DNA of 64,000 nt from SKHV01 sp963678565 (lineage in GTDB: Bacteria; Bacteroidota; Bacteroidia; Bacteroidales; Prolixibacteraceae), in the NCBI GenBank assembly GCA_963678565.1, contig OY782875.1:3782001-3846000 (forward strand). The letters are read 5' to 3'. How positions within the stretch are numbered: the stretch's first letter is position 1; each line of letters begins with the position of its first letter. Under the pieces are notes generated by a model. It was not told the DNA's origin. It did no database searches and saw only the letters and a list, made by a program, of their open reading frames with translations. The position numbers and the translations under genes were made by a program. Shown piece by piece: positions 40,420 to 49,504 of the stretch.

Positions 40420-42867
40420 CTAGTATTTCCCCAAATCGGCCATTACCATTTTAATTTGAGTATAAGTAATTTCTTCAGGCAGCTGTTTCTTCACATCGCT
40501 TAAGGATAAAAACTGATTGCTTGAAGCAACATCTGAAATTTTACCATATACCTTTTTATCAACCAGTTTAAAAACATCTAATTCGCCAATTGAAACAAAA
40601 TAGGCCAAGTGACTTTCAATGGTTGTTACGGCTAGCTTTCGCTCTTTTGAAATCTCGCGAATATCTTTTCCCGATTTAAACAAGAAGAAACTCAAATCTT
40701 TGGTATTCATTCCGGCTTGTTCAATATCTTCGGCAGCTCCTAAAGGTATTTCCATTTTTGAGTTACTTCTAAAATCGATAATCATTTGCAAAAGCTCAGA
40801 ACCAAATTGTTGAATCTTCTTACCTCCCATGCCTTTAATGGCTTTCAACTCTTTAGCTGAAGGAGGCAATTCGTCAGCAATATTCACCAACACTTTCTGA
40901 CTTAAAACCCGCGAAACAGTAACATTTAACTCGTCGGCTTTTTGGCTTCTCCAATCGAGCAACATTTTAAAGAACTCGGGATGATTGGTTTGCTCCAATG
41001 CCTGTGGTCGTTTCGATTTGAGTTTTGGCGAATCGATTGCAGCCAAAGCTCTTACATACAAATATTTCTGTATATTAAAACCACTTTTCAATTCGGTAAA
41101 ACATTTACTTTTCACCGTAATTTCTTGCTCTAATTTTTCTAAACCATCCTTCAGCAAACTTTTAATCGATTTATTATCGGTTTGAAAAGAAACCTCCTCA
41201 AACGCACTGACCAATGTTGATTCAAGCTTTTGTTGAAAATAGCCAATTCCATTTACGATCCGACCGTGCAATTCTTCGTTCAATTCAATTAAGCCATTTT
41301 GCAACAAAATACCCGCCTGACTTCCAAATCGATCGGCAACTGCAATCATTTCATGTTGAATAGGATCGGCAACAGGCAATAATTTCTCTGGCAAATTTCC
41401 AATTAGGTATTGCTCATTTTCATTCCAAATTTTCAAACAATATTTCACCAGTCGAATCATTGGTTTAAAGTCGAACAAATCGTTGATCAATTGCAATTCA
41501 TACCTTTGTTGTGCCTGCATTAACTGCTGCTCGGTAGGTGGGTTAGCTTCAACTGCACTGGTAAATGAAACAACCGAATTGTCGTTTTTGATACTGCGAC
41601 CATCGATTGGTGTACTCAAAACCATTCCCTCTAAAGTTTGGCAACGACTTAAAGCCACATAAACTTGACCATGCGCAAACGATTGGCGGGCATCGATAAT
41701 TGCTTTTTCGAAAGTTAATCCTTGGCTTTTATGTATAGTGATGGCCCAAGCCAATTTCAAAGGAATTTGAAAAAACCGACCTACAACCTTTTCTTCAATT
41801 TCATTGGTGGAGTTATTTAAACTAAACTTTGCATTTTGCCATTCGACATTTTCGACCCGAATCACTGACCGATCACCGGGGCATTTAACTTCCACCCATC
41901 CATCGTCGCAAGCTACCACTTCGCCAATTTTACCATTGTAATATTGCTTTTCGTAAGATGCATCGTTTTTGATAAACATTACCTGTGCCCCAACTTTTAA
42001 TTCTAAAAACGATTCTGTGGGATAGGAATACTCCGGAAAATCTCCTTCAATGTTTGCTTTGTATCGAAATACTTGGTTCTTAATATCTTCTAAATTGTTC
42101 CGATTTATTTTATCAGCCTGAGAATTATGCGTCGTTAGGGTAATAAAGCCATCATTTCGAGCAGGTTTAAAATCGGGAACCACCCTTGAATTCAAAATCT
42201 GCAAAGCTTCCTCATCGATCGCATTTTGCCTTACTTTGTTCAACAGACCGATAAACTTCTGATCGGTTTGACGGTAAATAGTTTTGAGCTCAACACTTAA
42301 AAAATCGGACTGCTTTAAGGCATGGCTACTAAAAAAGAAAATATTCTCGTAGTAATTCCGAAGAATCGACCATTCGTCATCTTTCACCACAGGCGCCAAT
42401 TGCTGAATATCACCAATCATTAATAATTGTACGCCTCCAAACGGCTTGTATCTGTCTTTAAATCGGCACAATACAGCATCGATGGCATCGAGCACATCGG
42501 CCCGAACCATGCTTATCTCATCAATCACTAAAAGATCTAAACTTTTGATGATGTTTATCTTTTCGCGATTAAAGCGTTTAAATTCAACTTTTTGATTGTC
42601 GAAACGAGGATCATTTGATTGTTGTCCGCTTGGGATTTGCGGCCCAAATGAGATCTGAAAAAAAGAATGAATAGTAACTCCTCCGGCATTAATTGCAGCA
42701 ACGCCGGTTGGTGCAACTACCACCATGCGCTTTTCGGTTTCAAAACGCAATTCTCGTAAAAAAGTGGTTTTCCCGGTTCCAGCTTTTCCGGTTAAAAAAA
42801 TATTCTGATTGGTTTTTTGCAAGAAGCTCCTTGCGAGCTCTAATTCGGGATTGGATAGTTGAGTCAT
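40420..42867 (-). CDS. PIF1-like helicase with HRDC and C-terminal helix-turn-helix
   Basis: 815 aa. PIF1/RecD-type SF1 helicase core: Walker A LTGKAGTGKTTFLREL, VVAPTGVAAINAGGVTIHSFF, Walker B DLLVIDEISMVRADVLD, and late motifs AWAITIHKSQGLTFEKA and VYVALSRCQTLEGM. Then an HRDC-like domain (about residues 620-700, ending ELKAIKGMGGKKIQQFG) and a C-terminal helix-turn-helix of RQC type. The fusion is common in Bacteroidota. A perfect -7 element lies just upstream. Confidence 0.9.
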   Translation of the reverse strand: MTQLSNPELELARSFLQKTNQNIFLTGKAGTGKTTFLRELRFETEKRMVVVAPTGVAAINAGGVTIHSFFQISFGPQIPSGQQSNDPRFDNQKVEFKRFNREKINIIKSLDLLVIDEISMVRADVLDAIDAVLCRFKDRYKPFGGVQLLMIGDIQQLAPVVKDDEWSILRNYYENIFFFSSHALKQSDFLSVELKTIYRQTDQKFIGLLNKVRQNAIDEEALQILNSRVVPDFKPARNDGFITLTTHNSQADKINRNNLEDIKNQVFRYKANIEGDFPEYSYPTESFLELKVGAQVMFIKNDASYEKQYYNGKIGEVVACDDGWVEVKCPGDRSVIRVENVEWQNAKFSLNNSTNEIEEKVVGRFFQIPLKLAWAITIHKSQGLTFEKAIIDARQSFAHGQVYVALSRCQTLEGMVLSTPIDGRSIKNDNSVVSFTSAVEANPPTEQQLMQAQQRYELQLINDLFDFKPMIRLVKYCLKIWNENEQYLIGNLPEKLLPVADPIQHEMIAVADRFGSQAGILLQNGLIELNEELHGRIVNGIGYFQQKLESTLVSAFEEVSFQTDNKSIKSLLKDGLEKLEQEITVKSKCFTELKSGFNIQKYLYVRALAAIDSPKLKSKRPQALEQTNHPEFFKMLLDWRSQKADELNVTVSRVLSQKVLVNIADELPPSAKELKAIKGMGGKKIQQFGSELLQMIIDFRSNSKMEIPLGAAEDIEQAGMNTKDLSFFLFKSGKDIREISKERKLAVTTIESHLAYFVSIGELDVFKLVDKKVYGKISDVASSNQFLSLSDVKKQLPEEITYTQIKMVMADLGKY

Positions 42868-42884
42868 AATGATATTCTATTATT

Positions 42885-42892
42885 CAAATATA
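42885..42892 (-). promoter_or_regulatory. -7 promoter element (TATATTTG) for the helicase gene
   Basis: On the minus strand TATATTTG matches TAnnTTTG perfectly; the expected start site is about 11 nt before the ATG at 42867. A TTG -33 candidate lies at 42914-42916, 21 bp away. Confidence 0.5.
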
Positions 42893-42936
42893 CAAAATCA
42901 TAAAACAGTAATCCAATCGCAAAAGCAGATAAGTAC

Positions 42937-43632
42937 TTATTTAACTAGCTCTCCCTCGTAAACTTCAAGCATCTTAGCCAATGCAATTTTCTTCACTGCC
43001 TCAAAGTCTTGCTTTTTGCCTAATTCTTTTTCAATAGATGTAACGCCTTTATCCACAAAACCACATGGATTAATATGCTGAAAATAGCTTAAATCGGTAT
43101 TTACATTTAATGCAAAACCATGCATGGTTACAAAACGAGAACTCTTTACACCAATGGCACAAATTTTTCGGGCAGTAGGTTTTCCAACATCTAACCAAAC
43201 ACCTGTTGCTTTTGGATCACGACTTCCTTCTAAACCAAATTCGGCGATGGTTTTGATAATGGCTTCCTCCATCAGTTCGATGTATTTCCGCAAACCAATC
43301 CCAAAATTTTCTAGATCAAAAATTGGGTAACCTACAATTTGCCCCGGGCCATGATAGGTAATATCCCCACCTCTGTCGGTATGAAAAAAAGTTGCATCGT
43401 TGGCCTGCAATTGAATGTAATTCAATAGTAGATTTTGCTCATCACCACTTTTCCCGAGAGTATATACATGCGGATGCTCAACAAACAAAAGATAATTATC
43501 GGAAATGGCTTCAGGATTTTCCTTTTTCGCCTTCTTTTGTTCAATCACCTTTTGTAGTAAAGTTTCCTGGTATTCCCAAGTTTTTTTGTATTCCGAACTT
43601 TGTAAATCTTCGAATATTATTTGATGGTTCAT
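42937..43632 (-). CDS. lipB: Octanoyltransferase LipB
   Basis: Transfers octanoyl from ACP to lipoyl domains, first step of lipoate synthesis. 231 aa; signatures DITYHGPGQIVGYPIFDL, the catalytic Lys of KICAIGVKSSR and the Cys of HINPCG are present. Second gene after lipA on the same strand, 62 bp apart. Confidence 0.96.
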   Translation of the reverse strand: MNHQIIFEDLQSSEYKKTWEYQETLLQKVIEQKKAKKENPEAISDNYLLFVEHPHVYTLGKSGDEQNLLLNYIQLQANDATFFHTDRGGDITYHGPGQIVGYPIFDLENFGIGLRKYIELMEEAIIKTIAEFGLEGSRDPKATGVWLDVGKPTARKICAIGVKSSRFVTMHGFALNVNTDLSYFQHINPCGFVDKGVTSIEKELGKKQDFEAVKKIALAKMLEVYEGELVK

Positions 43633-43694
43633 TTCAGTAAATTTTAAAAGACAACAAGCAATTTAGTTTATTGTTTCAAACAAGACATTTTGGC

Positions 43695-44540
43695 TTACAC
43701 GTGGCGTTCGGCATGGTACGAAGAACGCACCAATGGAGCACTTTCGACCACTCGAAAACCTTTTTCTTCGGCTACTTTTCGATAGTTCTCAAATTTATCG
43801 GGATGTACATATTCTTCCACCGGCAAATGACTTTTGGTTGGTTGTAGATATTGCCCGATGGTTAACACCTCGCATCCAACCAACAATAAATCGTTCATGG
43901 TTTCGTAGACCTCCTCTTCGGTTTCGCCTAAACCTACCATGATTCCACTTTTAGCAACAATTGGGCTTTCGGCAATTGTTTTTATAGTTTGCAGGCTAAC
44001 TTCGTATTTTGCTCTGCTTCGAACCAAAGGCGTTAAGCGGCGAACGGTTTCTAAATTATGAGAAATAATTTCGGGTTTAGCATCAATTACTTCCTGAATT
44101 AGTTTTTGATCGCCATCAAAATCAGGAATCAACACTTCCATGGTAGTTTGAGGATTGTATTGCTTGATGGCTTCGATTGTTTGTCGCCAATGGGCGGCTC
44201 CTTTATCTTCTAAATCATCACGATCAACCGAGGTAATTACGGCATGTTTCAGTTGCATTAACTGCACCGATTTGGCTACGTTTTCAGGTTCGTTTTCATC
44301 CACTGAAAGTGGCTTGCCGGTTTGTGTGGCACAAAACTTACAGCTGCGGGTACAAATATCTCCTAAGATCATTAAAGTTGCAGTTCCGGCCGCCCAGCAT
44401 TCGCCCATATTGGGGCACTTTCCGCTGGTACAAATAGTGTGTAAGTTATATTTGGAAACAATGCTTTTTACCTCTTTAAAATTGGTTCCTTTTGGCAATT
44501 TAATTTTTAGCCAATCGGGTTTTCGTTGGTGTTTATTCAT
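43695..44540 (-). CDS. lipA: Lipoyl synthase LipA
   Basis: Radical-SAM enzyme inserting two sulfurs into octanoyl-protein. 281 codons from ATG 44540; a perfect -7 element at 44559-44566 puts the transcript start near 44552, which excludes the upstream ATG at 44561. The auxiliary cluster motif CTSGKCPNMGEC and the radical-SAM CTRSCKFC are both intact. Confidence 0.96.
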   Translation of the reverse strand: MNKHQRKPDWLKIKLPKGTNFKEVKSIVSKYNLHTICTSGKCPNMGECWAAGTATLMILGDICTRSCKFCATQTGKPLSVDENEPENVAKSVQLMQLKHAVITSVDRDDLEDKGAAHWRQTIEAIKQYNPQTTMEVLIPDFDGDQKLIQEVIDAKPEIISHNLETVRRLTPLVRSRAKYEVSLQTIKTIAESPIVAKSGIMVGLGETEEEVYETMNDLLLVGCEVLTIGQYLQPTKSHLPVEEYVHPDKFENYRKVAEEKGFRVVESAPLVRSSYHAERHV

Positions 44541-44558
44541 GGTTTTTGGATTCTGCAC

Positions 44559-44566
44559 CAAAAGTA
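44559..44566 (-). promoter_or_regulatory. -7 promoter element (TACTTTTG) for lipA-lipB
   Basis: Minus-strand TACTTTTG, perfect TAnnTTTG, with a GTTG -33 candidate at 44587-44590, 20 bp away. It leaves a 12-nt leader to the lipA ATG at 44540. Confidence 0.6.
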
Positions 44567-44669
44567 GATATTTCCACTGAAGAGAACAACTTTAGTATTA
44601 GGATCTATAATCCTTCAACTTATTCTTGAGTGGAGAATCGGTGTTTTCTGAAAAAAGCAAGGTTATTGC

Positions 44670-45209
44670 CTAAAATCGCAAGGTTAAGCCAAACCCTAAA
44701 GTATTTCGAGCATTAGGTAAAGGATTGTTGATGACTGTGGGGCTTAATTCAAACTTGATAGCATTGGTTTTATGCTGATCGCGGATATACATGTTCTTAA
44801 TTTTAGCAACTCGCACTGCATCCACAATTGACCAGACATAATTAATTGCAAAAATACTAACTCCGGCAATAATAGCTCCTTCCCCCACAATTTCAGTTTC
44901 GCCTTCACTCCAGAGATAGCCGATTCCCGAATAAAATACCGATGTCAATCCAATCGTAAGAATCCCGGCACCTACAACATAGCCACCAATAAACGCATAG
45001 CCACGACTAGTTTCGCCACAAGTCATTTGCCCAAAACCGGGAATAATTGCAGAGCTGATTCCGGCCAAAGCAGGACTATAATAATCATCGATTTGATGTT
45101 TGTAATTGCGAACTCGATAATTCTTTTTGATTTCTTTATAGGATTGCGCTTGGGCATTAAAACTAAATACCGCAATTACCACAACTGTTAATAAGATATA
45201 TCTTTTCAT
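44670..45209 (-). CDS. DUF5683 domain protein
   Basis: 179 aa with a signal peptide (MKRYILLTVVVIAVFSFNAQAQ). The core SPALAGISSAIIPGFGQMTCGE... with two or three hydrophobic segments and SIVDAVRVAKIKNMYIRD matches the DUF5683 family of Bacteroidota membrane proteins. Function unknown. It is a tandem paralogue of the next gene, 36 bp away. Confidence 0.8.
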   Translation of the reverse strand: MKRYILLTVVVIAVFSFNAQAQSYKEIKKNYRVRNYKHQIDDYYSPALAGISSAIIPGFGQMTCGETSRGYAFIGGYVVGAGILTIGLTSVFYSGIGYLWSEGETEIVGEGAIIAGVSIFAINYVWSIVDAVRVAKIKNMYIRDQHKTNAIKFELSPTVINNPLPNARNTLGFGLTLRF

Positions 45210-45245
45210 TGGTGCACTTATTATTTTTAATAATTAGGGTAGATT

Positions 45246-45752
45246 TTAGAAACGAAAAGCCAATTCTAATCCAACCGCACTTCGAGGATTCATGAAATTT
45301 CCATCAAACAAAACGGGAGCAATTTCAATACTCAAGTCGGCACCATGCTTTCGGTCGCGCAAGTACATACTATTTACTTTGGCCACACGCCCAGCATCAA
45401 CAACTGCCCATATCCATGTCGCAAGCATGATCGTATTTCCTAAAAATTTTCCACCTGCACTAGGGGCACCATTGTTATTCGAATTTGTTATCACTCCTTT
45501 TTGTATTAAATAACCGGCAGAAAATGCTCCAAGAAACATCATTCCCCGCTTATTTTCACCTGCCATCATTTGTCCCATTCCCGGTAAAATTGCAGAACCG
45601 ACATACGAAAATTGCGGTTTAAACGCGTCACCCATTTGTGGCGTAAATTCATGAAAATCGTAAACTTTCTTATTTTTTCGATAGTTTTGAGCTTCACATT
45701 TTATGGAGAAAACAACCACAAATGTGAATATTAGAAATAGAATTTGTTTCAT
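45246..45752 (-). CDS. DUF5683 domain protein, paralogue
   Basis: 168 codons from ATG 45752 (MKQILFLIFTFVVVF...CEAQ signal peptide); the upstream extension to 45791 precedes the signal. It shares with its neighbour the block YVGSAILPGMGQMMAGENKRG, the VVDAGRVAKVNSMYLRDRK motif and a C-terminal ELAFRF ending (GLTLRF in the neighbour). The two form a tandem duplication. Confidence 0.8.
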   Translation of the reverse strand: MKQILFLIFTFVVVFSIKCEAQNYRKNKKVYDFHEFTPQMGDAFKPQFSYVGSAILPGMGQMMAGENKRGMMFLGAFSAGYLIQKGVITNSNNNGAPSAGGKFLGNTIMLATWIWAVVDAGRVAKVNSMYLRDRKHGADLSIEIAPVLFDGNFMNPRSAVGLELAFRF

Positions 45753-45883
45753 GGTTCGAATAGTTAAATTGGCTTTCACAAAGATGTTCAATTCAGTTGA
45801 ATTTAAATATAGTTTATAGAGAAAAAATTAATTGATTTATTCTGTTTTATTTAGAAATTTGGGATTTTATAATTTAGCACCCA

Positions 45884-46849
45884 ATGGGATATCCAAATAA
45901 TATTAGCAAACATTTACTAATCGCCAATGCTTCCAAAAGCTGGAATGATAAAATTGAGGCCATGTATCGGCAACAACTTCAAAACTGGAAGATGGCTTTC
46001 AATCACTATCGTCAGTATGAATCGGTTGAAAAAAGAGAAATTTCATTGAATGAATCCAAGCTTATTGTACAGTTTAACCCTGCGCGAGCAAGAAGTACAT
46101 GTGCCGATTTGAGCAAAAAAACGATTGAAAACCGAAGGTGTTTTCTTTGTGCCCACCATTTACCGGAAGATCAAAAAGGGTATACCATTTTAGAGAAATA
46201 TTTGTTGCTGGTGAATCCTTTTCCAATTTTTGAACGACATTTAACCATTTCAGATTTCGATCATATTCCTCAGAAAATTGAAGGACGAATTCCTGATCTG
46301 TTGGAACTTTCGAAATTATTAAGCGACTTTACCGTTTTTTACAATGGCCCAAAATGTGGCGCTTCGGCACCCGATCATTTTCACTTTCAAGCAGCAAAAA
46401 GTGGCTTCATGCCAATTGAAAAAGATATGCACAATGAATCTTTGATCAAAATACTTTATTCAACAAATGATCTAAAGGTTTACGAATTGGAAAAATATTT
46501 GCGGAAAACCATTGTTTTGAAATCAGCTTCGGTGGAAGCAATTAATGAAGCGTTTCTAAAAATATATAAGCAACTGCCTTTTGATGAGGAGTCGGATGAA
46601 CCCCGAATGAATTTATTGGCCCTCTATGAAAATAATGAGTACCATTTGATTTTATTCCCACGTAAAGATCAGCGCCCGCAATGTTATTTTCGCAACGAAG
46701 AAAACAGAATTATTATAAGTCCGGCAAGCGTTGAAATGGCGGGAGTATTAGTAACCCCAAACGAAGAAAACTTTCGGAATTTAAAACTAGCCGACATCGA
46801 AGAAATTTATTCTGATGTTTCTTTAAACGAGCTAAATCTGAAATTTTAG
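45884..46849 (+). CDS. DUF4922 protein, HIT-superfamily phosphorylase-like
   Basis: 321 aa, cytosolic. It resembles the GDP-hexose phosphorylase (VTC2/GDPGP) branch of the HIT superfamily: VNPFPIFERHLTISDFDH, then GPKCGASAPDHFHFQAA, where HFHFQ corresponds to the catalytic His motif. A CxxC pair in RRCFLCAHHLP could bind metal. The family is annotated DUF4922 in Bacteroidota; the sugar nucleotide used is not known. Confidence 0.8.
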   Translation: MGYPNNISKHLLIANASKSWNDKIEAMYRQQLQNWKMAFNHYRQYESVEKREISLNESKLIVQFNPARARSTCADLSKKTIENRRCFLCAHHLPEDQKGYTILEKYLLLVNPFPIFERHLTISDFDHIPQKIEGRIPDLLELSKLLSDFTVFYNGPKCGASAPDHFHFQAAKSGFMPIEKDMHNESLIKILYSTNDLKVYELEKYLRKTIVLKSASVEAINEAFLKIYKQLPFDEESDEPRMNLLALYENNEYHLILFPRKDQRPQCYFRNEENRIIISPASVEMAGVLVTPNEENFRNLKLADIEEIYSDVSLNELNLKF

Positions 46850-46967
46850 CATCCCAAAATTTACTTCGATAAATTTAATATTTTCCCTTTTCAGAAGTCA
46901 AGAAAAACCCATTGTTAAATCTAAGCAAGCAAGCTTCATTTTGGGATAGAAATGGCTGAAAAGAATT

Positions 46968-46975
46968 TATCTTTG
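46968..46975 (+). promoter_or_regulatory. -7 promoter element (TATCTTTG) for the 47016 porin gene
   Basis: Perfect TAnnTTTG, 41 bp before the ATG. The nearest TTTG -33 candidate (46940-46943) is 24 bp away, longer than the 20-21 bp seen at the rRNA promoters, so the -33 part is uncertain. Confidence 0.45.
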
Positions 46976-47015
46976 CCGCCCGTTATTTTACACCAAAAAT
47001 ATAATTAACCAAGTA

Positions 47016-48290
47016 ATGAAGCATTTAAAAACTATTGTTTTACTAACATTTCTATTTCCAATATCTTTCAATTTATTTGCCCAAGAAAAAGAAGAATCAA
47101 GCCTCAGTTTTTATGGTTTTATTCGTAACGATCTGTTTTTCGACACTTACAAAGGGGTGGAATCAATCATGGATCAGTTTTATTTGATGCCTAATTATAA
47201 AGGCATTGATGCCAACGGGGAGCACCTTAACGAACAAGGTTCGGCACATTTATCGGCGGTATCGAGTCGTTTAGGCTTAAAAGTCGCTGGTCCTGAAATT
47301 TTGGGCGCAAATACGATAGCAAATATCGAAATGGACTTTTCGGGTGTTACCACGGTAGATCCTGTTTTGGTCCGCATTCGCAAAGCTTATTATAAATTAA
47401 CTTGGGAAAACTCTAATTTATTGGTGGGTCAGAACTGGCATCCCATGTGGGGCGGCTCGTGCTACCCAACTACCGGTTCGCTAAACACCGGAGCACCATT
47501 TCAGCCATTTAACCGCTCACCACAAATCAACTACACTGCAACATTGAATAAAATCGACTTATCGGCTGCAGCGATCTACGAAAATCAATATGTTTCGCGA
47601 GGATTTTATGCACCCACCAACAGCAAAGAAAAAACGCTTCCAAAACGTAATGCAGGAATTCCGGAAGTGGTGTTAAGTGCCGTTTTCAACTCCGGAAATT
47701 TCACGGTGGGTGCAGCTGCGCAACACAACACGATACTTCCAATTGACCACACCACCGGAAATAATGGAAGCACTTACGTTTCTGATCAGATGCACAATAG
47801 CAGCGCTGCATTGGCATACATTCAATTTAAAAACGAAAATTTAAAGGTGTTGGCAAAATCGGTTTATGGACAAAACTTAGCCAATTTGACCATGTTGGGT
47901 GGCTACGGAGTAAAGTCGATTGATGCAAACACCGGAGCATATGAATACACCAATTATACCCATTCGGCTAGCTTTTTAAATGTGGTTTATGGCAAAACTT
48001 ATCAACTAGGATTTTTTGCAGGATTTACCAAAAACTTAGGCACAACAGATGCGCTTGCTGGAACTTCGGATGAAGTAAAAACAGCAGGCCTAATGACCAA
48101 CATTCAAACCTTGTATCGCTTGGCTCCTCATATTTCATACAATGTAAAGAAATTTAAAGTGGCTGTTGAATATGAAATGACTTCTGCGGAATATGGAACT
48201 GGTGCAATTAACACAGATAACGGATTGTATAATTCCACAATCGATGCAACCAACCACCGTTTGTTATTAACCACCACTTACTTGTTTTAA
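47016..48290 (+). CDS. Outer-membrane porin-like protein
   Basis: 424 aa with a signal peptide (TIVLLTFLFPISFNLFAQ). The mature protein starts with SSLSFYGFIRNDLFFDTY and shows alternating strands throughout, with VRIRKAYYKLTWENSNLLVGQNWH and a C-terminal LLLTTTYLF ending, as in DcaP/OprP-like trimeric porins. Solute unknown. Monocistronic, with its own terminator. Confidence 0.75.
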   Translation: MKHLKTIVLLTFLFPISFNLFAQEKEESSLSFYGFIRNDLFFDTYKGVESIMDQFYLMPNYKGIDANGEHLNEQGSAHLSAVSSRLGLKVAGPEILGANTIANIEMDFSGVTTVDPVLVRIRKAYYKLTWENSNLLVGQNWHPMWGGSCYPTTGSLNTGAPFQPFNRSPQINYTATLNKIDLSAAAIYENQYVSRGFYAPTNSKEKTLPKRNAGIPEVVLSAVFNSGNFTVGAAAQHNTILPIDHTTGNNGSTYVSDQMHNSSAALAYIQFKNENLKVLAKSVYGQNLANLTMLGGYGVKSIDANTGAYEYTNYTHSASFLNVVYGKTYQLGFFAGFTKNLGTTDALAGTSDEVKTAGLMTNIQTLYRLAPHISYNVKKFKVAVEYEMTSAEYGTGAINTDNGLYNSTIDATNHRLLLTTTYLF

Positions 48291-48323
48291 ATTGTTTTAA
48301 AACTTAGAATAGAGATTAATATC

Positions 48324-48361
48324 CTGAAAGAATTGCATTCAATGTTCTTTCAGTATTTTTT
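48324..48361 (+). terminator. Intrinsic terminator after the porin gene
   Basis: A perfect 9-bp stem CTGAAAGAA / TTCTTTCAG (48324-48332 with 48345-48353), 12-nt loop, then TATTTTTT. Confidence 0.85.
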
Positions 48362-48374
48362 ATGCTTGTACAAT

Positions 48375-49421
48375 CTATATAATTATACCTCCACCTAATA
48401 CCAATCCATCGCGATAAAATGCTGCAGCTTGCCCAGGTGCGACTGCATTTAAAGGTTCTTGCAACTCTACTTTCAATGTTTCTTCGTTAGTACCAATGAT
48501 TCGACAATGATTCGCCTGATTTCGATAGCGGATTTTAACAATCACATCAAACGCATCGGTAAAATCATTTGGGTTTATTAGTTGATAATTTTGGAGGAAG
48601 AACTCGCTCTGAAATGTGTTTTCGAAAGGAGCCAACACAATTTCGTTTCGTTTGGCATCGATACGTTTCACAAACATTGGAACATTTAAATTCAACCCTA
48701 ACCCCCGTCGTTGACCAACAGTATAAAAAGCAAAGCCTTGATGCTTTCCTAAAACAGCTCCGGTCTCATCTACAAAATTTCCGGGTTCAAACAAGAAATT
48801 GCTTGCTTGCTTTTTTAAAAAATCGCGATAATCGCCAGCACTAAAACAAATTCCCAAGCTATCTTTCTTCGATGAAATCCGCTCGAAACCTTTTTCATGT
48901 GCGAATTTACGAACTTCGGTTTTTGTTAATTCCCCCAAGGGCAAATACATTTTTGAAAGAATTTCTTGTGAAAGTCCCCAGAGAAAAAATGCCTGATCTT
49001 TGTCTTCATCCAAACCTTCTTTGATATGAAAATATCCATCCTTTTTCACCACATTGCAATAATGTCCGGTAGAAATTAGTTCACAGTTTTTTTCATTTGC
49101 CAACTCAGAAAGCAAGCGCCATTTCACCTGATTGTTACATTTAATGCATGGCACCGGCGTTCTCCCCGATAAATATTCTTGAATAAAGTAGCCTACAATT
49201 GTTTCTTTAAAAAGCGTTTGAGCATCGTAAACAAAGTGCTCAACATTCAGTTTTTGAGCTAATTCGATGGCATCGTTGGTATGTTGTTCACCCAATTCGC
49301 TATCCCAAAAACGAAAAGTCACGCCCACGACTTCAAAACCTTTTTCCTGAAGCAACATCGCAGCAACCGAACTATCGGTTCCACCCGACATTCCCAATAA
49401 ACATCGCCTTTTCACAGTCAT
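48375..49421 (-). CDS. mnmA: tRNA-specific 2-thiouridylase MnmA
   Basis: Thiolates U34 of Lys, Glu and Gln tRNAs. 348 codons from ATG 49421; the frame open to 49460 would run into the divergent gene. PP-loop GMSGGTDSSVAAMLL near the N-terminus, first catalytic Cys in TPVPCIKCNNQVKW, second in LGICFSAGDYR, and the C-terminal barrel block AVAPGQAAAFYRDGLVLGGG. Confidence 0.94.
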   Translation of the reverse strand: MTVKRRCLLGMSGGTDSSVAAMLLQEKGFEVVGVTFRFWDSELGEQHTNDAIELAQKLNVEHFVYDAQTLFKETIVGYFIQEYLSGRTPVPCIKCNNQVKWRLLSELANEKNCELISTGHYCNVVKKDGYFHIKEGLDEDKDQAFFLWGLSQEILSKMYLPLGELTKTEVRKFAHEKGFERISSKKDSLGICFSAGDYRDFLKKQASNFLFEPGNFVDETGAVLGKHQGFAFYTVGQRRGLGLNLNVPMFVKRIDAKRNEIVLAPFENTFQSEFFLQNYQLINPNDFTDAFDVIVKIRYRNQANHCRIIGTNEETLKVELQEPLNAVAPGQAAAFYRDGLVLGGGIII

Positions 49422-49504
49422 TTTGTTAATTTCATATTCAAAAATGAAGAATCTTGTCAAATATTACCTTATTTTGTTTGAACATCAAACATTGCAAAAG
49501 AATT

